64,000 nt of DNA. Origin: Amaurobius ferox. Lineage: Eukaryota; Arthropoda; Arachnida; Araneae; Amaurobiidae. How positions within the stretch are numbered: position 1 is the stretch's first letter; each line of letters starts with the position of its first letter. This document shows positions 28,501 through 36,720 of the stretch, in pieces. The position numbers and the translations under genes were made by a program. Below the pieces are notes generated by a model. That model saw only the letters and a program-made list of their open reading frames with translations. It had not been told where the DNA came from and did no database searches. The stretch covers positions 74,951,230 through 75,015,229 of the forward strand of contig OX578136.1 in assembly GCA_951213105.1 (NCBI GenBank), given 5' to 3'.

Positions 28501-31500
28501 AATGTTTTCAAAATTTGCTTTAAGATTGCTTTTATCCATGTATTCATATGTATAATTATAATGAGATAAGTTATGTACCGTGCTTGTATAGTGCTTGCTT
28601 TATTGAATCAAATTCATGCCATTAGTATTTCATTCAATAATCGGCCGATTCAAATATACATGTTTTTTTGGCAATATTAGTTAGTTACATAATAAAATTA
28701 CAGGAAAAATATGTTGCTTTTTATTGCTAAAAAAATTATTATTTTGTTGATTGCTGTGTAGTAACATAAATTAATTTTGATACTCTCTTTTCAATCATAA
28801 AATTAATTATAGTCATCATAAGACACTCCTTGTTATTATAGTGCCCTTCTAAGAATTTGAAGATCGTAGCGAGATTCACTGGCTGTTGATTACTGTGATA
28901 CGACATTTTCCACTTCTTCAGTTTTTTTTTCTTTAGATTTGTTGATAAGATAAAACAATGTCTCTTTCCGCTTGATCACCTGATGTTGAAATGTTTTCAT
29001 CGATATTGACAATGTTTTAAAATTTGTCGTAAAGCTCCTTGCCATTGCATGGGTCTTTTTCCTGCAGAATATTGTTCTGTTTTAGCTATTGACGGGTTTG
29101 GTCTGTAAAATTCAGATTTTTTTTTTTAATGTTAATTGGAGTAACATTTCCCTATACATTATGTAAGAGTATTTTTAAAAATAAGAATCTGTACTAATAA
29201 AATGTGCATTTGCAAGTCCAGAGATTTAAAATGCAAATTCTGAGTAAAGATTTGTCTTAAATAAGATGTGCAAATCTTGGCATTAAAACGAAAAATTAAA
29301 TTGATTTTTAATTATTTTCAAAAAGCCAAAATTGTATAACCTTGGGCTATTCAGGTGTTTTAAATGGGAATTCTCTCCACTAAGAAACATGATTTATCTA
29401 TCTTAAATAGGGGGTACAAATTTTGCAGTGAAAATTATGTGCATGAAAATGAAAAAAGAAATTAATAAAATTTAAAATTTTTGAAATTAACAAGAGAGAC
29501 TTCTCCAGAGTTCTTTCAGCTTGCTTGAAAAACAAGTGAAAGACACCAATATTATGATGTTTGCAATATCTCAGCCTGAGTGTGGGTTCAGGTGTTGGAC
29601 GTTGTTAAGTGGTGAAGAGAAAAACTGTGTTGATAAGGACAGATTGGGATTATGAATTCAAAATTCTAATTTTCTCAATCTTTAGTTATATGTTTGAAAT
29701 TGGATAAGTAATTACTAATTATAATGTGTCAACAATTCCATACAATGATGAGTGAGTTATTTACTCAATGGATGAATCCTTTTTTATTTTATTTTGTTGG
29801 ATTCTTGTGTGAAGTAGACAGGGATAATTTTGTTGGATTCTTGTGAGAAGTAGACGGGGATAATTTTGTTGAACTTATTTCGCTCTGATCCTGCCTGTAT
29901 GGCATGGTACTATGGGAGTACAGTCAACTATATTTTCAAAGAAAAGATATTTTATTCTGTTTTGGGTTACGAAGAAAAGAAGTGTTCTATTGCTGTGACT
30001 GCTGCAAACACCACAGCTAGTTTATTATAATTTTCTAAATGTATCTGTGCCCACATTTAGGATGAAGCTAATTATAACTTTAATGCTATATATATATATA
30101 TATAGTAGAAATATGTAATAAATATTCAGCAACTTGACATGTGTATATAGTAAATTTCATTAAAAATTAAGATTTTGAACTTAAAAATGTATGAAACTTG
30201 TTTCAGGATCAGAAGAGGATGAAAGTGAGTTTAATGGTGATCAAACTGATGCTGTGATAGTGCCTTGTAAGTTTGAATTATTTTCTACTTAAAAATATAT
30301 TAAAAATTAATTTATAGAAAATAAGATTTTTTGAAATGCAGACTTTTTGTAAATAGCATTAGCTAGAATGAAAGTAATATTTAAGTTTCATTTTCTGAAC
30401 TATCTCAAAAGAATGTAATGTTCCAAATTCCATGTGCACATGTGTGCTTTGAGTGTAAAATGGTTTTATTACTGTAAACCCACAGTTGTTAAATATGCAA
30501 AGATAAAACATCAAATATGGTCTAAATCAGAATTTGAATTTGATCAGGCATATGAATTACGACCATTTATTCAACTTGCTATATCTATTCCAAATGTATT
30601 TTTGAAGTCTACTTAGCCTATTTTCATAATTTTATTTTTAAATAAAATGTATCGACCTACTTATTAGCTAATTTGCCTAATATTTTTACCTAAATGGAGA
30701 ACACATTAAAATTTGCAATATGGCCATTTATTGAACTATCTCTTGGAATTTGCTGGGCTGGTTTTCATAATTCTATTTTTAAACAGGAAAAGTCATTCAT
30801 GTAGGCCTATATTTACCTCTGTTTAGCTATACTATTGGATCATTTAAGAATGTAAAAGTTGAAATAGTTCCTAATAGAAACTGAATGCTAAATATTGTAT
30901 ATAAAAAATGGTTATTAACAGCATAGTTGCAAAGTGTTTATAACTTTGGTCATTCTGTTTGTCCGATCGCACGATAGTTGTCGTAAAAATGGCTTTATCA
31001 AAATAAAATTTTTAGTCTGTTGTTGAGACGGACTGTGGGACATATGGGAATGAAAATGGATAATATCATCTAATTAGTTTCGGATTTAATCCGGATTGAA
31101 AAAAAGAAATACATTAAACCCTATGGGACGTAATTTTTCAAACATTTTGTAAACAAAGATAAAATTCACAAATTGCTTAAAAAATTTTGGAAAATATTCA
31201 AATTATCACACAATGTGTAAAAAAATTTCAGCAAAATATGTTAGGTAGTTTTTTTAAATAAAAATTTAAATAATAATTACACCCACGATACATGAAGAGA
31301 TCACGTTACTTATTGCAAAATAAAATATGGCATTCAGTTTTTTCTCCCACTGTGTAAAGATCATGGTATTTAAAGATCATTTAAATTTACATTTATTGTT
31401 GCATCCATCATAAAATAACTTTATTTTTTAATATTATCTGTATATCTAAATTATGTGCCAACGCAAGTACAATATTTTTTATTTTAAATGATCTCTAAAC

Positions 31501-32015
31501 TTTGATTATTTATATAACGAATCCAAAGCTTAATTTTAACGTTTGCAGAATGTAAACAAATAAAGCGATTGTAAGGTGAGTTATATAAGAATAGCTGAAT
31601 TTTTTTTCATGCAAAATTATTTAGCTCTAAAGAATATAAGTAAAATGAATGAAATATTTATTGATTTTACATAGAGAGGCAGACGATTTATATTTTGATG
31701 AAGTTTTCAAATATAATAAAGTACTTTGATAATTTTAAAAATATCACCGCTGAATGTTTCACATTTTAGAAATGTTTAAATAAAAGTGAATTTCAGTTGG
31801 AAGGTGTTTCATAATCAATACTTTATGCATGATTAATCATTCTTGTTTGATAATAAAATTATTCACTCCCAGTTCAAAAATTTTAGCAACAGGTTCAGCT
31901 AGTATTATATTATGTTGTATAACATAACTTGCAAAGTTCTAAACCATAAAATACAGTATGCATTATTATTGTTTCAGGTGATTCTGAGGTCGCCGCAGAA
32001 ACACAAGACAAATAA
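4410..32015 (+). CDS. ihog: Interference hedgehog (Ihog/Boi/CDON family) receptor, 14 exons, 5' incomplete
   Basis: This is a single-pass membrane Hedgehog co-receptor. In the Ihog/Boi family the first FN3 domain binds Hedgehog and the second helps Patched presentation (family knowledge). Joined exons give the C-terminal half of one Ig domain (GEYRC), two complete Ig domains (C...W...DEGKYIC and C...W...HSGIYQC), an acidic then Lys/His-rich linker, FN3-1 (begins [10 protein letters not shown], contains [12 protein letters not shown]), FN3-2 (begins about PSTAPIITF, contains EGFFIHYR), a transmembrane helix and an acidic tail ending before TAA. Most introns are phase 1, with phase 0 inside FN3-2 and in the tail; phases match at every junction and no exon is damaged. 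Family members usually have four Ig domains, so the signal peptide, Ig1 and half of Ig2 should lie left of the window. Ihog and Boi cannot be told apart here. Confidence 0.88.
4554..6009 (+). other. Intron of ihog-like gene
   Basis: AT-rich noncoding sequence. A segment near 5,260-5,420 resembles decayed hAT-related sequence (AAGTCCTTA-type motifs that recur near 5,878). No gene is supported. Confidence 0.5.
6010..6183 (+). CDS. ihog: ihog-like exon: first half of Ig domain (probably Ig3)
   Basis: The exon is phase 1 at both ends (acceptor TTTAG, donor GTAATT). It encodes the Ig B- and C-strand signature with Cys in NVTLECVAS and Trp in VISWRKH. The partner half is the exon at 9,164. Confidence 0.9.
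6439..7490 (-). repeat. Interspersed repeat, about 1 kb, copy 1 (reverse)
   Basis: Read on the minus strand this matches the copies at about 23,630 and 30,915 on the plus strand. Shared landmarks are an internal-end GCTTTATGCATGATTGATC block, AAACATTTTTTAAGCGAATT, a TGGCATCCAT segment and a GTTCATTCTGTCTGT-type segment at the other end. No coding potential is evident. It looks like a nonautonomous element; exact ends and target duplications were not resolved. Confidence 0.75.
8040..8400 (+). repeat. Putative interspersed repeat in ihog intron
   Basis: A segment with GTCTGTATGTCTGTCTGTGC followed by a CCGCTTTTAACTC stretch has the look of a dispersed arthropod repeat. It shares only the TGTCTG-type start with the 1-kb repeat. 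The rest of the intron (6,184-9,163) is AT-rich with no gene. Confidence 0.35.
9164..9271 (+). CDS. ihog: ihog-like exon: second half of Ig domain (probably Ig3)
   Basis: The acceptor is TTTGCAG and the donor is GTATGG. It encodes [20 protein letters not shown], the DxGxYxC motif that closes the Ig disulfide, and joins the 6,010 exon in phase 1. Confidence 0.9.
9272..10778 (+). other. Intron of ihog-like gene
   Basis: Noncoding. It contains a short duplicated TTGGCTTAAGG motif near 9,831-9,878 and a poly-C run near 10,247. Nothing else stands out. Confidence 0.5.
10779..10928 (+). CDS. ihog: ihog-like exon: first half of Ig domain (probably Ig4)
   Basis: The acceptor is TTTTTCAG and the exon ends phase 1 before GTAATT. 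It encodes [16 protein letters not shown] and [10 protein letters not shown], the Cys and Trp of an Ig fold. Confidence 0.9.
10929..12070 (+). other. Intron of ihog-like gene
   Basis: AT-rich noncoding sequence with poly-T/pyrimidine runs (11,020-11,065 and 11,966-11,979). No gene or recognisable transposon was seen. Confidence 0.5.
12071..12223 (+). CDS. ihog: ihog-like exon: second half of Ig4 and acidic linker
   Basis: The acceptor is TTTTAG and the donor is GTAAGT. It encodes [17 protein letters not shown], then a run of Asp and Tyr residues leading into the linker before FN3-1. Confidence 0.9.
12927..14881 (+). mobile_element. hAT-family DNA transposon, nonautonomous or decayed
   Basis: The element begins CAGGGTTCCCA and ends, on the opposite strand, CAGGGTTCTCA. 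It is flanked by a perfect 8-bp target duplication, AATCAAAC (12,919-12,926 and 14,882-14,889). Short CAGGG termini with 8-bp duplications are the hAT signature. A remnant with a TTF-type zinc-finger look lies near 14,070-14,310, but no transposase catalytic domain or dimerisation region is visible in its 1,955 bp. It sits in the ihog intron between Ig4 and the linker exon. Confidence 0.85.
14070..14310 (+). pseudogene. Remnant of hAT/ZNF862-like N-terminal zinc-finger region
   Basis: One frame encodes a Lys-rich stretch, then [15 protein letters not shown] and MFCKFCKKY, resembling the N-terminus of hAT-derived TTF-type zinc-finger proteins (Trp-Leu core then CxxC). It ends at a stop within 100 residues, and no full zinc finger or transposase domain follows. 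Similarity is judged by eye. Confidence 0.45.
14890..16894 (+). other. Intron of ihog-like gene
   Basis: AT-rich intronic sequence. Two related segments (15,050-15,140 and 15,215-15,310), each with a CCTTGAAAGTGTTT-like and a GTGCAGGTTTTATAA-like part, form a weak direct repeat. There is a poly-C run near 15,530. Nothing coding was found. Confidence 0.45.
16895..17023 (+). CDS. ihog: ihog-like exon: charged linker between Ig4 and FN3-1
   Basis: The acceptor is TTACCAG and the donor is GTAAAA; it joins both neighbours in phase 1. It encodes a Glu/Asp/His-rich stretch ending in a Lys/His cluster ([10 protein letters not shown]). It has no fold signature; assignment rests on splice sites, phase and position. 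Confidence 0.75.
17300..17570 (+). repeat. Interspersed repeat with GT/CA microsatellites
   Basis: The part at about 17,300-17,470 matches the segment near 44,760-44,900, sharing TTTCAAGCATCCCTGAAC and a GATATCTCA-type segment. A (GT)n run at 17,406-17,421 and a (CA)n run at 17,546-17,570 are embedded. No coding potential. Confidence 0.55.
18266..18478 (+). CDS. ihog: ihog-like exon: first part of FN3-1
   Basis: The acceptor is TTTGCAG and the donor is GTTAGT. It encodes [19 protein letters not shown] and an ETVEDDI segment. This is the domain that contacts Hedgehog in the family, and the exon most diagnostic of Ihog/Boi. Confidence 0.92.
18479..19527 (+). other. Intron of ihog-like gene
   Basis: AT-rich noncoding sequence with no recognisable repeat or gene. 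Confidence 0.5.
19528..19703 (+). CDS. ihog: ihog-like exon: end of FN3-1 and start of FN3-2
   Basis: The acceptor is CTTTTAG. The exon enters in phase 1 and ends phase 0 after GAG. It encodes [18 protein letters not shown], the F-G region of FN3-1, then the FN3-2 B strand with [10 protein letters not shown]. Confidence 0.92.
19704..20616 (+). other. Intron of ihog-like gene, first part
   Basis: Noncoding, with a poly-C run near 20,545. No recognisable element precedes the minisatellite. Confidence 0.45.
20617..21055 (+). repeat. 88-bp minisatellite, about five units
   Basis: CTAATAAATC landmarks occur at 20,635, 20,723, 20,811, 20,899 and 20,984, so the period is 88, 88, 88 and then 85 bp. 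Each unit carries ACAATCTCCTTTACTTGCAT or a close variant. Units differ by several substitutions and one short indel. It lies within an ihog intron. Confidence 0.88.
21884..22103 (+). CDS. ihog: ihog-like exon: main part of FN3-2
   Basis: The acceptor is TTTTGCAG, phase 0, and the donor is GTAAGT, phase 1. It encodes [18 protein letters not shown] and [18 protein letters not shown], a typical FN3 C-C' to F-G sequence close to Ihog/Boi. Confidence 0.92.
22550..23380 (+). mobile_element. Decayed hAT-related copy with internal tandem units
   Basis: It shares ordered segments with the hAT at 12,927-14,881: a GAGAGATGACCAATGA block, a CAATCTGTTTGCATC-type block and an ATGAAAGGCTATTTTGCAGCAG-like block. 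From about 22,990 to 23,370 this last part is repeated roughly three times with a period near 170 bp. Termini with a target duplication were not identified. Confidence 0.6.
23630..24783 (+). repeat. Interspersed repeat, about 1.1 kb, copy 2
   Basis: It matches copy 1 (6,439-7,490, inverted) and copy 3 (30,915-31,850). It starts around a GTTCATTCTGTCTGTC block and ends at TTATGCATGATTGATC, just 30 bp before the transmembrane exon. No open reading frame. It is the least degraded of the three copies by eye. Confidence 0.78.
24813..25025 (+). CDS. ihog: ihog-like exon: juxtamembrane region and transmembrane helix
   Basis: The acceptor is TTTTGCAG and the donor is GTATGT. A polar juxtamembrane segment is followed by about 23 hydrophobic residues (from [14 protein letters not shown] to SFFFF) and a basic stop-transfer RQK. 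This is the single membrane span of the receptor. Confidence 0.9.
25026..26309 (+). other. Intron of ihog-like gene, 5' part
   Basis: A partly self-complementary patch built on AATTGG and AATCGATT lies at about 25,255-25,320. No gene is supported. Confidence 0.4.
26310..27060 (+). repeat. Degenerate AT-rich tandem repeats
   Basis: From about 26,340 to 26,710, units built on AAAATTATTTATTGCA plus a TTAGATTTTT-like tract recur imperfectly. From about 26,930 to 27,040, CTGCTACAATTTCAAAAA-type units of about 35 bp recur three to four times. Both are noncoding and intronic. Confidence 0.6.
27176..27321 (+). CDS. ihog: ihog-like exon: cytoplasmic tail part 1
   Basis: The acceptor is TTTTACAG, phase 1, and the donor is GTAAAG after a complete GAG codon (phase 0). 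It encodes a Gly/Asn-rich and acidic segment containing [11 protein letters not shown]. No known domain is seen. Confidence 0.82.
28234..28324 (+). CDS. ihog: ihog-like exon: cytoplasmic tail part 2
   Basis: The acceptor is TTCCTAG, phase 0, and the donor is GTAATT, phase 1. It encodes a polar segment containing [11 protein letters not shown]. Support is from splice sites and phase continuity. Confidence 0.78.
28325..30206 (+). other. Intron of ihog-like gene
   Basis: Noncoding. A 43-bp segment containing GGGATAATTTTGTTG is tandemly duplicated near 29,790-29,875, and a short (TA)n run occurs at 30,089-30,104. No gene. Confidence 0.45.
30207..30266 (+). CDS. ihog: ihog-like exon: cytoplasmic tail part 3
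   Basis: A 60-base exon with acceptor TTTCAG and donor GTAAGT, phase 1 on both sides. It encodes a highly acidic segment ([14 protein letters not shown]). Its small size makes it less certain than the domain exons. Confidence 0.72.
30915..31850 (+). repeat. Interspersed repeat, about 1 kb, copy 3
   Basis: It is collinear with copy 2, including GATAGTTGTCGTAAAAATGG, a CCTATGGGAC block and a terminal TTATGCATGATTAATC, but with more substitutions and deletions. It lies in the last ihog intron. Confidence 0.75.
31978..32015 (+). CDS. ihog: ihog-like terminal exon with stop codon
   Basis: The acceptor is TGTTTCAG. The exon completes a split Cys codon and adds about a dozen residues before TAA at 32,013-32,015. 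An AT-rich 3' UTR follows. Confidence 0.72.
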
Positions 32016-35000
32016 ATCTGTGATTTTTATAGTTCCACTGTAGACTTTTTTGCATTTAGTAAAATGCATTTTGTGTGAAATGTGCCTAAAATGACTGCAC
32101 TGTGTGTCTATTACAAAGGATTACAGGACTCTTGTGTGCCTTTCAGAAGCATACATTTGCTCTCTGTTTTTATATATATCTATAGAAAAATGAATGTTGC
32201 TTAATCAACTGTACATTTTGGCAGCTCAATATTTTTTATTGAAATACTTCTGTATATAGACTGGAATTGGTGTTTATAGATCATCTATGTATATAGCATT
32301 TCTACATGAGATTTTCCTATATTTGAACTATGTGATTTTGTTATTTATTGCTTTGTTTCATGTGTTGACACTTAATATTTTGTTTTTATAGCTTCCATTT
32401 TTAAGTGTACATCTGTAGATATTTTAACTTCTGTACATTATTGTTATTGCTAATTATAAGTGTGTTAGTGCTGTGACAGTAGTAATGTGAATTAATTTTT
32501 AATATTAAATAGTATGTTAAGGCACTACATTCATGATATTCCTTTTGAATGAAGAAACAACATCAAAATGGTGACACACATTTCTAAAAACATAAAATTA
32601 CATTTTTTTTTTTATTATACAATTTATAGGCTTCATCTGTGAATCAATTCTCATTAGTATATAATTTATTGTATGAATTTTTATGCATGTGCCAAATGAT
32701 AAGAAATACTTCAATTTTCCATTGTAGAAATTCAATTGAAAGTACTAGATTAAATCCGTTTTCCAAAATACAGCAAAGTAATATTTCTATGATTTTATGT
32801 AAGCAAGTGTAAGCTTGGATTATGCCTATTTTAAATATATTTTCAATAAAGCAAATTTAATTAATTAAGGAAATTATTGTTATAGTTTGTAAAGATAATT
32901 ATCAGAGAAATTGTAAATGAAAAGTTAAGATTTGAGAAATCTAAATAATTTGTATAATGCTATTTCCATAAAATTTTAAGGTAGCAAAAAATAAATATTT
33001 TTGTACACTGAGCAAAATTAGTAGTACAATATGATACGTAACGATTTACAATTACTATCATCTACATCAGTATAAAGTACTGATGCATTAGGTCATGTTG
33101 ATATGCCATCACTAATGTAATACACTATCATTTTACCTTCTTGCCTCTGCTGTAAGTACACTATTTCAGAAGAGATAGCTGAACACAGGTGTTAAATAGA
33201 TAGGAGTACAGATTTTAATGATGTATGGTAAAGCTCTAATTTTCTGAACTAGTCTAGATCAAAGATAGTTTGGCAAATTGAATTAATGTTTTTCTCTGGC
33301 ACCATCTTAATGTATAAAATATTTTTTTCTGTTTTTGTATATATATTTTGAGTTTTTTGAATTATGAAGAGTGTATTTAAAAAAAAAAAAAAAGATTGAA
33401 ATTGCCTTTCACCTTCAATTTTGATTATGTTGATCTTTCAACACTATACTCAATTCAATAGATAAAAAATACTTTGTGCAAAAGATAAGGAAAACTCCAA
33501 TATATTTAAGCACAATTAGAATAACAAGGCAAACATACAGGTGTTTCAAGAATGCACTGGATCTCTTTTTTTTTTTTTTTTTAGTGCAAGACAGACTAAC
33601 ATACCTAAAGTCAAAAAGATGACATTGGCTAATTTGTTGGTTGTCTTAGCATTAGTAAAGAGAATCCAGTGTATCTTTGATACAGCTGTATGCGGCATTG
33701 TTATTCTATTTGTTCCAAAATATGTTGCTTAAGTTTCACTACTGAATTCCTAAATTATTTCCTCCCTCACCATTTTCCAATTATCAAAATCTAGGTTTTT
33801 CGTGTAACAAAAGTGAGAAAACTGGCATTCTTTTGCTTTCTAGAGATCGTTTTAATTATTTGAATATACTACTCCAACAAAACCAGAGTTCTAACTTCTC
33901 TGCGCATGATAACCTATGTTATTCACGTATTTTATTATTATTCATCGTCAGTGTTTATACTCCCTGTGTTATACATGTATTTCTAGTTTTTTTGCCCCAA
34001 ACATTCTTAATTTAAGACAATGTTAACATGTTTACTTCTGGGAAAAATTCTTTTGATGGTTCATTCAGTTTTATCAAAACATTATTTTCTTGTGAAGACA
34101 ATAAAATTTCAAGAAAAGAATAGGGGGAGGTTAATCAGCTCTTTACTGTATTTTAAATGAATTGCTCCATATAAAAGTGCTTCAGTCCAATTTCTTGCAA
34201 AATAGAAATAGTATGCATTTTTTCTCATATTAGAATCTACAAGTACAGAATAAAACATTAATATGACGTAAGCACCATGATACCCAAGAATTTTATGATG
34301 GTGCCTAGCTGAACAGACTCTAATCAATTTAATAATTTTCATGTGCTAAAAATTTTACATTTAAAAGAAGTATAATGATAATTTGTGGTAATGCAAATCT
34401 TTTAAGAGCTATTTGATGAAAACTCAAGAATTTTATACTATAAATAATTAATGCTCATACCAACTAGGTCACCAAAAGTGAAAAAAAAAATGGTGAACTT
34501 GCAGAGCATTTGTTGAATTATTGTACAGTTTTTTTTTTTTTTAAATGACATTAATATTGTTTTTCTTAAATTAGAAATTTTATCCTTTACAAAAAGATTA
34601 TACAAAATTGAAAACAAAACAATTTTTATATGGGGATCATCTTCACTGTAAAGTAATGTCTTTGAAATGTGTTGTTATTTTGTTTTATGTGCTTGCAAAA
34701 AAGTTGGGCATCAATTACCACCCTACCTGGAAAACTTAAAACTGCCAGTGAAATATTTTAAACAAATTAAAGCCTGGAGAAGTGGGGTAATTGTAATGCA
34801 ATTTATAATATTCTTCATATATAGTATTCGCTGTTAGATATGCCAAGAATTTTACATGTTTCTTGAGAAGCATAATATAACATGGCCACATTGAATTAAG
34901 CAATGGCTTTTAATTATTGTGATTTGTTAGGTTCTCAAAAATTTCCACTGAGAAAAACTATCTAGAAAAATCAAGGAATATTTTTTATGTTCTTTATGTG

Positions 35001-36495
35001 GCAGCCTTGAACATTTCACTTTTTCTGGAAGCACTAGTTACTTAATGTGTATATATGCCTCTGTATTTTGAGCAATAGTAGACAATTTGTGTCATATTTT
35101 GATATTGGATTATTATGAAAAATTTATATTGAATAGATATTTTGTGTAGAATTGAAGTACTTATATAAAAAGTGCCTTATATTACAACTGAGCTCATTAA
35201 ATACCATTATCAAAATATATTTTGTAATATGTATCCTTTTTATCTTAATCCATGTAAGCATAGAATTACTTTCAATGACATGATTTACATATAAAATTTG
35301 AAAGATTTTACAACTGAATGAATATTGCTTTTATTTCTGTTTATTGCAGAATATGATAATCAATTCAATTACATTTTATTGAATTTAAAAATTAACTATT
35401 TACATATCTGAAATTGCTAAATTGGTTATCGTTTATTCTTATCATAAATTCCATTTAGGCAAACCAGCAATAGTATTTGAGAAATGGTATAAACTAACAC
35501 TAATTTAAATCAATTTTGCTTTAACTTGATTAGGGATATCACTTTTATCAATAGTAATGTGAATTTTCATGTTAAAAAAAAAATGTTTGAACATCTTATT
35601 GGTAATTGTTCCTTATTTAAATTTTGAGGAAATGGACACAATGTTCTTATATTGTAAGAGAAAACATTTGCTTTGCCAATTTTATACTGTTTTGTATAAA
35701 CGAACTATTTTTTGTAAATAAATGTTTTATTGATTCTCTATCTTTTTATTTCATCAGCATGACATTCACTGATATATTCCTTTTAATAGCAGTTTAATTT
35801 TTATCAAATGTTTGATATCTATTTTTAACTTGTTTACGTGTGTGTTATTCATAGATATTTTAACTTCACGTGATTTATACTTTTCAATGTAATTTAATTT
35901 CCAGTGTGGCTAAAATTTGAAGCCCGGGTATGATAATCTTCAATAAGTAAAAAACACTTTGTGCAAAAGGATAAAAGAATCTTAGTAACATATTTAAGCA
36001 CAAATATAATAACAGTGCAGAATACAGCTGTGCTTGTTTGTTTGACTTTGTAATTAAATTGATTATGATAGTATTATGGAGCACTCAGGGGTTCCCCCTC
36101 ATAATACTTTTTCCCATAAATACAGTGTTGAAATATGCCTAACACAATGATCTCACAGTTGTACAGTGCTTTTGGAACAGCAAAAATCCCATTTTGTATG
36201 AGTTCCGGGCAATAAAACTTGACTTGAAGCAGAAAAACATTACATTTGTAACAAGAAAACTGGCATATTAAATGGCACTTTACAGAAATAAAGTATCTAT
36301 TTTGTAAAAAATCCATTTTGTAGTAGTTTAAAAGCAAGGAAATGATAATTTTGAAAATTTCTGGAAATACTGACAATAAGAAGAATATCCAAAAGTTCTA
36401 GAGGCTTAAATTTATTTGTGAAACATGTAAAAATATTTTCAAATAAAAGTTTTTCCTGTGACATATATTTAGTTTTATTAAATGCAGTTATTTTA
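32016..36495. other. ihog 3' UTR and intergenic region between convergent genes
   Basis: AT-rich, no supported coding sequence. The two flanking genes end toward each other, so both 3' UTRs lie here. AATAAA hexamers occur at 32,845-32,850 (+) and, on the minus strand, at 36,474-36,479. No recognisable transposon was found. Confidence 0.5.
32845..32850 (+). terminator. Candidate polyadenylation signal of ihog-like gene
   Basis: An AATAAA lies about 830 bp downstream of the stop codon. Other AATAAA sites exist further downstream, so which is used cannot be told from sequence alone. Confidence 0.3.
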
Positions 36496-36720
36496 CTACC
36501 ATGGAATTCTTTTTCCTTTGCTATTAAAAAGTAAACCTCTGTGATTCTCATCTGCTTTTGCTAAAACAGTCAGCATGCTATTTACACTAACTTCTGGGGT
36601 TAATGGTGCTGCTTCACCACCCATATCAGTTTTTACCCAACCAGGGTGAAGAGCCATAACAAATATATTTGAGGGTTTCAGCTCCACAGCCAAAGATCTT
36701 GTTATCATATTAAGTGCTAC
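36496..36720 (-). CDS. sni: sniffer-like terminal exon
   Basis: The minus-strand acceptor is TTTACAG at 36,721-36,722, phase 0, and the stop is TAG at 36,496-36,498. It encodes VALNMITRSLAVELKPSNIF, the HPGWVKTDMGG motif and the conserved C-terminal end. Confidence 0.88.
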   Translation of the reverse strand, partial: VALNMITRSLAVELKPSNIFVMALHPGWVKTDMGGEAAPLTPEVSVNSMLTVLAKADENHRGLLFNSKGKRIPW

